Origin: Streptomyces resistomycificus
Lineage (GTDB): Bacteria > Actinomycetota > Actinomycetes > Streptomycetales > Streptomycetaceae
DNA: 64,000 nucleotides
Assembly: GCF_001514265.1 (NCBI RefSeq)
Contig: NZ_KQ948994.1
Location: 248,001 to 312,000, forward strand
Direction of reading: 5' to 3'
Positions 14,970-21,486 of this stretch are shown here, piece after piece. The stretch's first letter is position 1, and each line of letters begins with the position of its first letter. A program made the translations under genes and the position numbers. Below the pieces are notes generated by a model. That model worked only from the letters and a program-made list of their open reading frames with translations. It was not told the origin of the DNA and made no database searches.

Positions 14970-15575
14970 TTACCAGGAGGAGAACGCCAGCGGACGCACG
15001 CAGTCGGCGACCGAGGTCAGGATCTCGGTGCAGGTCAGGTTCAGGGGGTGCGGCGTCGACTCGGACTCGCTCCACTCGCGACCGTCCGAGGTGGCTCCGC
15101 ACGCACTCGCCAGGGCGGCCAGTGCGACGGAGCGATCTGACGCACCACCCAGGGACCGGACCGCGGCGTCCCGCCGCTCTCCACGGACGTCGTATCGACG
15201 AGCCGCCCCGGTCGGCAACGGCAACCGCCTCGGCGCGCGAACAAGGACACCGTCAGTGATCAGGCCGACGGTCAGACGCTTGTGCGCGCCGCCGCTCAGC
15301 GCCCTGACCCACTCCGATGTCCTGCGCCGTCTGCGAGACGACCGGATCCGCGCGAGCACATCGCGGAGCTCTGGGTCACGCGGCTCCGCACCCTGGACGG
15401 CGACGACGTATCCGTCGACGGTGCGGATGAAGCCGTCCAGGGCGAGCTCCATCAGCATCGCCGCGCTCAGACCGAAGTCGAGGCCGGTGCGATAGCCGGG
15501 AACCCGGCCTTGTCCGTCCAGGTAGACGGCCAGCATGAAGTCACCGGTGAGGCTCGAGGTGGGATCAGTGTTCAT
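14970..15575 (-). CDS. GPP34 (GOLPH3-like) family phosphoprotein
   Basis: A 201-residue protein. SSLTGDFMLAVYLDGQGRV, then LDFGLSAAMLMELALDGFI and the later KRLTVGLITDGVLV match the GPP34 family, the bacterial relatives of Golgi phosphoprotein 3 found in many actinobacterial paralogues. The eukaryotic family binds phosphatidylinositol-4-phosphate on membranes; the bacterial role is unknown. The start was placed at the ATG preceded by GGGGAG; the longer frame would run through the promoter. Promoter and operator (15661-15708) match those of the TauD gene, so it appears to belong to the same regulon, which is unexpected for this family. Confidence 0.75.
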   Translation of the reverse strand: MNTDPTSSLTGDFMLAVYLDGQGRVPGYRTGLDFGLSAAMLMELALDGFIRTVDGYVVAVQGAEPRDPELRDVLARIRSSRRRRRTSEWVRALSGGAHKRLTVGLITDGVLVRAPRRLPLPTGAARRYDVRGERRDAAVRSLGGASDRSVALAALASACGATSDGREWSESESTPHPLNLTCTEILTSVADCVRPLAFSSW

Positions 15576-15660
15576 CCAGTTCTCCCCAGTACCGAACTCC
15601 GGCTTCGGTGCCTGGGTCCTTCCGGACCGGGTGGCCGCAGGCTCGAAGAGTGTTCGCAGC

Positions 15661-15708
15661 ACTATGAACGACCCAGGGCCTCTGGTCAATGCGAGACGCC
15701 GTCATGAC
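15661..15708 (-). promoter_or_regulatory. Promoter and IclR-type operator of the GPP34 gene
   Basis: Minus-strand TTGACC (15684-15689) and CATAGT (15661-15666) are 17 bp apart. TGCGAGACGCCGTCATGAC (15690-15708), with a perfect left half, abuts the -35 box. The layout is the same as at the TauD promoter. Confidence 0.6.
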
Positions 15709-15795
15709 ATGCAGAACGCGACTGGTGTCGACACCGACTGCAGGTGGGGCTCGCCCAAAGGAGCCGGAGGTGGAGTTGGGGCGCGGGCGGCACCG

Positions 15796-16677
15796 TCATC
15801 GGACCTGTTCGGCAGGCTCGGCGATCAGCGCCGTACCGATCTTGCGGAAGCCGAGCCTGGCGTAGATCCGCGCGACGTCGTCGTCACCTGCCGACAGGAA
15901 GACGGTTTCCGCTCCCCGCGACCGGGCGTCGGCCACCAGAGCCGCGGTGACCGCCAGTGCGAGACCGCGACGGCGGGCCGCGGGAAGCGTTCCGACGCCC
16001 ACGATCTCGCTGACTCCCGCAAGCGGTTGGTGCTGGCCCGCGGACAGTGCCGAACCGTGCTCGACCGCCGCGGCCACCACCGTCAGACCTGCCCGGATAC
16101 GCGCGATCACGCGTTGGACCGATCCGTCGCCGCCACGGGCCTCGACCGCTTCCGCCAGTTGCGGTTCCCCCGCGAGGCCGACGTGGGTTCCCGGTTCGGC
16201 GAAGGCGAGGTGAGGAACGGCCAGTGCGCTGGGCAGCACCGGATCGTCCGCGTCCACGATCCGCACCGATACGCCGCCGGACCACTCCTCCGCGAGCGCT
16301 GCCGGAGTGCGCGGATCGAGCACCATCAGCGGATGTTCGTGGACCACGAGCCCCGACTCCTCGACTGCTGCCCGCAGCGTGGGCGTGGTCTCGGCGACCC
16401 ATTCGAAACTCTCCGGGATCCCCAGCTCCCGCTGGCGGGCACGGACCTTGTGCACGTCTGCGGGAGCTGGGGATCCGGACCGCCCCCGCGCGGGACGTGC
16501 GTAGAACGGCCAGCCCTGGCCTTCCCGCACGAACAAGGTGAGCGGCCCATGGTCCTCGACACGGGCGCTGTGGCGTGGGACCGCGTCGTAGTACTCCTCG
16601 AGCAGGTCCAGCAAGGCCCGCTCCGGATGATCGGCAAGATAGGTAGAGGTCACGCCGGGCATCCAAGCAACCGGCAT
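15796..16677 (-). CDS. GNAT-family N-acetyltransferase
   Basis: A 293-residue protein whose C-terminal half is a GNAT domain: EIVGVGTLPAARRRGLALAVTAALVADA (residues about 222-249) is the acetyl-CoA pyrophosphate loop of the Q/RxxGxG/A kind. It is followed by VFLSAGDDDVARIYARLGFRKIG, the usual last helix and strand. The N-terminal half resembles the degenerate first domain seen in tandem GNAT proteins of this length. The acceptor substrate is unknown. It is transcribed alone, away from the phosphatase gene. Confidence 0.8.
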   Translation of the reverse strand: MPVAWMPGVTSTYLADHPERALLDLLEEYYDAVPRHSARVEDHGPLTLFVREGQGWPFYARPARGRSGSPAPADVHKVRARQRELGIPESFEWVAETTPTLRAAVEESGLVVHEHPLMVLDPRTPAALAEEWSGGVSVRIVDADDPVLPSALAVPHLAFAEPGTHVGLAGEPQLAEAVEARGGDGSVQRVIARIRAGLTVVAAAVEHGSALSAGQHQPLAGVSEIVGVGTLPAARRRGLALAVTAALVADARSRGAETVFLSAGDDDVARIYARLGFRKIGTALIAEPAEQVR

Positions 16678-17020
16678 CAGGCAACGCCACCGTATTTCGG
16701 AGCCCGTGCGTCGCCCTCGCCGAGGTCGGCAGGTCGGCCGTGGCCGGTGATTCTCCAGGACAGGCCTTGCTCCCGCCCCGCCAATAGACTGCGGACAGCG
16801 GGGGCATCATGGGCCCTCCACCGGGCAGTGGAGACGAGGCGAAGACGTACACCCACGGCCCGCTGGAGACCGGAACAAGGGGACACGGTCCGCGCGGGTC
16901 CCGGGAACAGACGTGCGCGGTGCGGATGTGTGCTTGCCTGGGAGGCCATCGCGGCCGGACCGTCGGCACGTCTCCTCTGGTGAGGTGAGTGCGGGCGATC
17001 GACAACGGGAGACGTATCAG
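16678..17020. other. Divergent intergenic region, nothing recognised
   Basis: A 343-bp gap between the divergent GNAT and SpoIIE-type genes must hold both promoters. No convincing -10/-35 pair, dyad or small gene was seen. Confidence 0.5.
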
Positions 17021-18346
17021 GTGAGCGCACATCCGCCGGACGCCGGCAGGGCGGCCGACTCCGGGCATCCCTCGGACGACGACAGCCGCCGGACCGTGGG
17101 GCTCGCCGGGGCACTGGCCGCGGCGGAAGCTGCGCCACCGGTGGAGTCCCTCGACGTCGTCGCCCACATGCTCAGGCAGAGCCTCGACGCCACCGGGGTC
17201 TCCTTCCTCATCACGGACTTCACCGGTACATCGGTGGTGCGCCTCGGCGCCGCCGGGGACGTGGAGACCGACGACCCGGCCCGGCGCATAGACCTGCCCG
17301 GCACCTTGTACGACGAGGTGATCCGGACCCAGCAGCCGGCCACCCAGACCAAGGACGGCCGGAGCAGGGTGCGGGTCGTCGCCCCGGTCACCAACCGGGG
17401 AGACGCCATCGGTCTGCTGGAACTCTTCCTCCCGTCGGCGCCCGACGAGAGCGCGATGCGGGAGATCGGCGAGACCGCGCACGCCCTGGCCTACATCGTG
17501 ATCGCGAACCGGTCGTACACCGATGTGTACCAATGGGGCCGCCGCACCAGGCCGCTGAGTCTCGCCGCGGAGATCCAGCACCGGCTTCTTCCCGCGTCCC
17601 TCGCCTGCGAGGCCGCACAGTTCGCGGTGGCCGGCGCACTGGAGCCCGCCGACCTTGTCGGAGGTGACACCTTCGACTACGTGATCGACCGCGACACCGT
17701 GCAGCTGTCCGTCACCGACGCGATGGGCCATGACGTCGCCGCCTCACTCCTCGCCACCCTCGCCGTGGGCGCGCTGCGCGGGGCCAGGCGGGCGGGCGCC
17801 GATCTGGTCGAACAGGCCCGGCAGGCGCATCAGACGATGCTCGACCACGGCCGGCAGGGTTACGTCACCGGTCAGCTCCTGCGCATCAGCCTGCTCGACG
17901 GTGCCACCGAGTTCGTCAACGCGGGCCACCCATGGCCGCTGCGCCTGCGTGAGGGCAAAGTGGAGCAACTCAAGGTCGCGGTCGACATGCCGTTCGGCTT
18001 CCGGTTCCCGCACACCTACCGGGTCCAGCGGCTGGATCTGAGGGCCGGCGACCGGCTGTTCATGCTCACCGACGGCATGCTCGAGCACCGCGCCAGCAAG
18101 GTGGACCTGGCGAGCCTGATCGTGCGCACCGGCGACCTCCATCCGCGGGAGGCCGCCCGCACCGTCATCGCGAAGGTCGTCGCCGCCAACGACGGTCACC
18201 TCCAGGACGACGCCACCATCATGTGCCTGGACTGGCACGGCGTCCGTCACTCCCGGCGGAACGCCGACACCGGGGCGGATCTCGCCAACGCATCCCCTTC
18301 ACCGACATCCTCCGACGAGCCGCAGGTGCCGCGTACGGGGCGATGA
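17021..18346 (+). CDS. SpoIIE-type PP2C serine/threonine phosphatase with N-terminal GAF-like domain
   Basis: A 441-residue protein. Residues about 40-165 are GAF-like (DVVAHMLRQSLDATGVSFLIT, VRVVAPVTNRGDAIGLLELFLP). Residues about 185-400 are a SpoIIE/RsbU phosphatase: LAAEIQHRLLP, GGDTFDYVID with the metal Asp, VTDAMGHDVAASLLATL, VNAGHPWPLRLREG, LFMLTDGMLEHR and DDATIMCL. All metal-binding acids seem intact, so it should be active. Streptomycetes have dozens of these, which dephosphorylate anti-anti-sigma factors in stress and development signalling. GTG at 17021 follows GGGAGA by eight bases; an upstream extension lacks a ribosome site. Confidence 0.88.
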   Translation: MSAHPPDAGRAADSGHPSDDDSRRTVGLAGALAAAEAAPPVESLDVVAHMLRQSLDATGVSFLITDFTGTSVVRLGAAGDVETDDPARRIDLPGTLYDEVIRTQQPATQTKDGRSRVRVVAPVTNRGDAIGLLELFLPSAPDESAMREIGETAHALAYIVIANRSYTDVYQWGRRTRPLSLAAEIQHRLLPASLACEAAQFAVAGALEPADLVGGDTFDYVIDRDTVQLSVTDAMGHDVAASLLATLAVGALRGARRAGADLVEQARQAHQTMLDHGRQGYVTGQLLRISLLDGATEFVNAGHPWPLRLREGKVEQLKVAVDMPFGFRFPHTYRVQRLDLRAGDRLFMLTDGMLEHRASKVDLASLIVRTGDLHPREAARTVIAKVVAANDGHLQDDATIMCLDWHGVRHSRRNADTGADLANASPSPTSSDEPQVPRTGR

Positions 18347-18414
18347 GCCGCACGGTCCGCCGCTCAGGTGACGGCGGTCCGCGGGCTTCGACGATCTGCG
18401 GTCCGTCGCCCGTG

Positions 18415-18624
18415 TCAGCCGGGGGAGCGCGTGCTCGTGAAGCGCACGGCCGGACCCCACCGGTCCTGGACAGGGGCCATGCACCACTGACAGAGGGGGC
18501 TGCCGCCGCTGCCGTATTTGTGGGTGGGGCGCTGGCAGCCGGAGCAGGGGCCGACCAGGCTGCTGGAGCAGGTGAACGTGGAGGGGTCCGGCTCGCTGAC
18601 GGGCGGCGGGGGAGTGACGGTCAT
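18415..18624 (-). CDS. Small cysteine-rich (zinc-ribbon-like) protein
   Basis: A 69-residue protein with CSGCQRPTHKYGSGGSPLC followed by CMAP, a CxxC...CxxC arrangement likely to bind zinc, preceded by a Pro-rich start (MTVTPPPPVSEPDP). A longer frame reaching 18705 exists but adds residues unlike the rest. It is of the type common in streptomycetes as a short orphan; the function is unknown. It stands alone between the phosphatase and a DUF6233 gene on the same strand. Confidence 0.5.
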   Translation of the reverse strand: MTVTPPPPVSEPDPSTFTCSSSLVGPCSGCQRPTHKYGSGGSPLCQWCMAPVQDRWGPAVRFTSTRSPG

Positions 18625-18701
18625 CTGTGGGTTCCGTTCCGGGTGATCAGTGGATGAATCACCGCAAACGCAGCATACGACCGTGAGGTACAGGCGTTCG
18701 A

Positions 18702-19100
18702 TCACCGCGCCGCGGCACAGGCCGGGCGAGTGGATAAGCCGAGGATGTCCAGGGCGGTGTCGGGCTGGCAGTGGGTGCAGGCGCGCAGGCCCGCGGTGAG
18801 CAGGCGGCGGGCTTCGTCACGGCCGACGGGCCGGCGGCGCTTGCCCATCATGCGGCAGTCGCCGCTGTGGACCTGGACGGGGGGATGTCCGGTGCCGATG
18901 CCGAGTTCGACGATCCACTCAGGCTGTTCGGGCCGGCGACGTCGACCGTGCTCTGCTTCAAGCTGACGCTGCCGCACGGCTGCGATCTTCGCGTCGATGC
19001 GCTCGAGCCACATGGCATGCCACACCCGCAGGGCGTTGAGGCGGTCCAGGTCGGGAGGCAGGTCGTCGAACACATTTTTGATTCTATGCCCATGATCCAC
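18702..19100 (-). CDS. DUF6233-type Streptomyces protein
   Basis: A 132-residue protein. LPPDLDRLNALRVWHAMWLERIDAKI, then QPEWIVELGIGTGHPPVQVH, GDCRMMGKRRRPVGRDEARR and a terminal CTHCQPDTAL give the usual order of the DUF6233 family. The family is restricted to streptomycetes and often lies in accessory regions; no function is known. The CTHC and GDC segments could bind a metal. The start at the ATG (19100) is a choice; a GTG nine codons later is equally possible. Confidence 0.75.
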   Translation of the reverse strand: MDHGHRIKNVFDDLPPDLDRLNALRVWHAMWLERIDAKIAAVRQRQLEAEHGRRRRPEQPEWIVELGIGTGHPPVQVHSGDCRMMGKRRRPVGRDEARRLLTAGLRACTHCQPDTALDILGLSTRPACAAAR

Positions 19101-19255
19101 GCCTGCACCCCCGCGGGATCGAATTGCTGTTCGATGGCGGTGGGTGGGAGGTGGTCAGCGACTACGGCCGATCGTGACGGCTGTGTCCGGCGGTCGCGGG
19201 CTGCGTGCGGGAAGAGCACGCTGAGGGAAGGGGGCAAACGCGATGGAGATGTCCC

Positions 19256-19534
19256 ATGGCTCCTACCGGCACAGAACCACACCACCAGCACAAGCAGCGC
19301 ACACCCTTCTTCTCTCGCCCGAGTGTCCGCCGCGTGCTGCCGTTCTTCCTGATCACCGCTGTCGCCGTGGTCTTCATCTTCGAGAACCGCGCGGAGACGG
19401 AGATCCGTCTGCTGATCCCCAAGGTGACCATGCCGCTGTGGGGTGCCCTCCTGATCGCCTGGGGACTCGGCGTACTCGCCTGCGTCGTCACCGTGCGGCG
19501 TCACCGCGGCCGTAAGCACCAAAAGCCTCGCTGA
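19256..19534 (+). CDS. LapA-domain (DUF1049) small membrane protein
   Basis: A 92-residue protein with two membrane helices (residues about 23-40 and 55-76). FENRAETEIRLLIPKVTMPL sits between them, the classic linker of LapA/DUF1049 proteins, and the C-terminus is basic (RRHRGRKHQK). Homologues in proteobacteria assist lipopolysaccharide assembly; in Gram-positive actinobacteria the role is not known. The ATG has GGAG seven bases upstream. It is monocistronic. Confidence 0.8.
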   Translation: MAPTGTEPHHQHKQRTPFFSRPSVRRVLPFFLITAVAVVFIFENRAETEIRLLIPKVTMPLWGALLIAWGLGVLACVVTVRRHRGRKHQKPR

Positions 19535-19575
19535 CCCTGATCGGCGACCGCTGGAGACCGCAGCCCGCGGGTCCG

Positions 19576-19800
19576 TCACAGGTTCAGTGGCGCGGTCAAC
19601 GCTGCGACGAGCTCGGCGAATTCGGCTCGTTGCCGGCTGTTCAGGGTGGCGTAGAGCGGCGCCTGTAGTTCATCGGTGATTTGTTCGGCGCGCTGCCATC
19701 GGAGGATCTGGGTCGCGGTGACGGCTTGTGGCTCCTGCCAGCCGTAGTGGGTTGCCCGCTCGGAGGAGGCGGTTGATCGAGGCGGCCGCCCCTGTGCGCT
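19576..19800 (-). pseudogene. Possible MarR-type regulator remnant
   Basis: On the minus strand the frame ending at the TGA at 19576 reads ATQILRWQRAEQITDEL then APLYATLNSRQRAEFAELV, which resembles the C-terminal dimerisation helices of MarR-family regulators. A second frame just upstream reads GAAASINRLLRAG, like a recognition helix. No start and no single frame joins them, so this is at best a frameshifted relic. Confidence 0.3.
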
Positions 19801-19890
19801 TCAGGGAGGGGGCCCTGGACGCCGTGGCGGCATTCTCGAACTGCGACAGCCTGCACGTAGGGGGCGGCACGACGTGGCGAAAGGCCGACG

Positions 19891-21111
19891 TCATCGCAGT
19901 GTCCTCGGGGACAGGCGTACGCGTTCCCTCACCAGGTCGACTTCAAGGATCTCGGCGGAGATTCGTCGGCCGACACGGACGGCGTCGGCGGGATGATCGA
20001 CGTGCCGCCGGGACAGCTCAGGAAGATCGATCCTCGCGGTGAAGCCCCCGATGTCCACAGAGGTCACGCCGGAGCAGGCGATCTCCGTGACCGTGCCCGT
20101 GCAGACGTCCCCCACCCGGAGAGTCTTCAGAAACGCCCAGTTCCGGTCACTCGGTGTCGGTTCGGTCCGCCACCGGGCCCGCAGAACGCCGTCGTTGTCG
20201 GGAAGGACGGCAGTGAAGAGGGGATGACGTTCGTCGACGTACACGGACAAAGCCGAAGCGGCACGTGCACCTGCCACTTGGGCGGTCAGTTCCCGGTACT
20301 CCGACTCGTCGGCGGTCATGCTGGTGATCAACCCGTTCTCGTCCTCCCAGACGACTTCTACCGAGCCCTCGGGCAGCGTGGCGAGGACCGTGTCGACGTC
20401 GGTGGACAGGTCCGGCCAGACGGTCAACCGGGCACGGGGGGTGAGCCGACCGCGTACCGCGTCGAGCGTGTCCTCGGTGAGGCGGTGCCAGCGGGAGGCG
20501 TTGTAGAGGTGTTCCTCCTCCAATATCGCTGCCTGCCCTGTGGCGACGGACCAGCGCAGACGGGCCCAGAAGTCCTCGTCGGCGGGCCGCTGTACGCCCG
20601 GTTCATCGAAATCCTCGTCGTACGGGGAGTTCTCCAGCCGTTCCGCGAAGAGCCCGAGCGCCCGCGTGCGGGAGACGGCTGCCTCGCAGGGCTGGTCGCT
20701 GGTGACGTAGACGTACTGATCCCATCCGACGCGCACGGTGAGCCTGCCCTCCACCTCCAGGCAGCACCAGGCGCCGTTGTCGCGGAGCATGACCCGCACC
20801 AGCTCCAGACCGACCGGGAGAGGCACTCTTGCACCGTCGTGGAACCCGCTCAGGTCAGGCGGGAACAGCCCGGCGAGGCCGTGGCCGTGGACGGTCGGCT
20901 CCAGGCCGAAGTGGGCGAGGCCGGCAACCCCCGGCTCGCGTATGTCCAGACGGTCGACGCCGGTGTCCTCGGCGAACGCGGCAACCGCCTGTAGGTAGGC
21001 CGCCTCGACCGGCCCGTGGTCGCTGACCGTGTCCTCAGCGCCGAGGTAACTGCCGTGCTCGTCGCGGTCGGCAGGGTCGTACTTCGTGATCCGGTAAACA
21101 AACGGCGGCAC
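19891..21111 (-). CDS. Protein with C-terminal S1 RNA-binding domain
   Basis: A 406-residue protein. The last about 75 residues (LRVGDVCTGTVTEIACSGV, VDIGGFTARIDLPELS, RVGRRISAEILEVDLVRERVRLS) form an S1 OB-fold like those that bind single-stranded RNA. The N-terminal 300 residues (YRITKYDPADRDEHGSYLG, then several acidic segments) match no family known to me; similar proteins are scattered in streptomycetes. GTG with GGGAG upstream was taken as start. It may modulate translation or be a conflict-system component, given its STAND, SUKH and transposase neighbours, but this is speculation. Confidence 0.65.
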   Translation of the reverse strand: MPPFVYRITKYDPADRDEHGSYLGAEDTVSDHGPVEAAYLQAVAAFAEDTGVDRLDIREPGVAGLAHFGLEPTVHGHGLAGLFPPDLSGFHDGARVPLPVGLELVRVMLRDNGAWCCLEVEGRLTVRVGWDQYVYVTSDQPCEAAVSRTRALGLFAERLENSPYDEDFDEPGVQRPADEDFWARLRWSVATGQAAILEEEHLYNASRWHRLTEDTLDAVRGRLTPRARLTVWPDLSTDVDTVLATLPEGSVEVVWEDENGLITSMTADESEYRELTAQVAGARAASALSVYVDERHPLFTAVLPDNDGVLRARWRTEPTPSDRNWAFLKTLRVGDVCTGTVTEIACSGVTSVDIGGFTARIDLPELSRRHVDHPADAVRVGRRISAEILEVDLVRERVRLSPRTLR

Positions 21112-21194
21112 TCTGCTCCCGTGGTCGTCGGCGATGCAGCTGAGCAGCCGATCTCGTGAACGAGAGAGTAATGCGGGATGCTCCGTCCCACGCC

Positions 21195-21435
21195 TGATTT
21201 ACGCCGCCGCGATCATTGAGGGTCTCGTGCTTGCACCAGGTAAACCAGGCGACCAGTCCACGTGGTGCGCAGGGAGTCTGCATCGGCGGCCACCCTCGCC
21301 GGTGACGATGAGCACGGTGGGCCACTCGACCAGCGCGTGGGGCAGGTCGAGTGCGGCAGAATTCGGAACCAACGCGGCTCCTGCGCCAGTAGGTTGAGAC
21401 TTCGAACGCCTTCCCCGACGGCACGGGAGCCTCAT
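21195..21435 (-). pseudogene. IS5-family transposase fragment (N-terminal, frameshifted)
   Basis: On the minus strand HALVEWPTVLIVTGEGGRRC is followed by LPAHH. After a +1 shift the next frame reads RGLVAWFTWCKHETLNDRGG. The joined peptide resembles the start of IS5-type transposases (LVEWVTMLIVTREG..RCKLPPH..ALVALVYLRKHDTL). The catalytic domain and inverted repeats are missing. Confidence 0.5.
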
Positions 21436-21486
21436 GCGTTGCCCACACCGCGAGCATCACCCGATCAGTGGGTGCGCTGAAATCGC

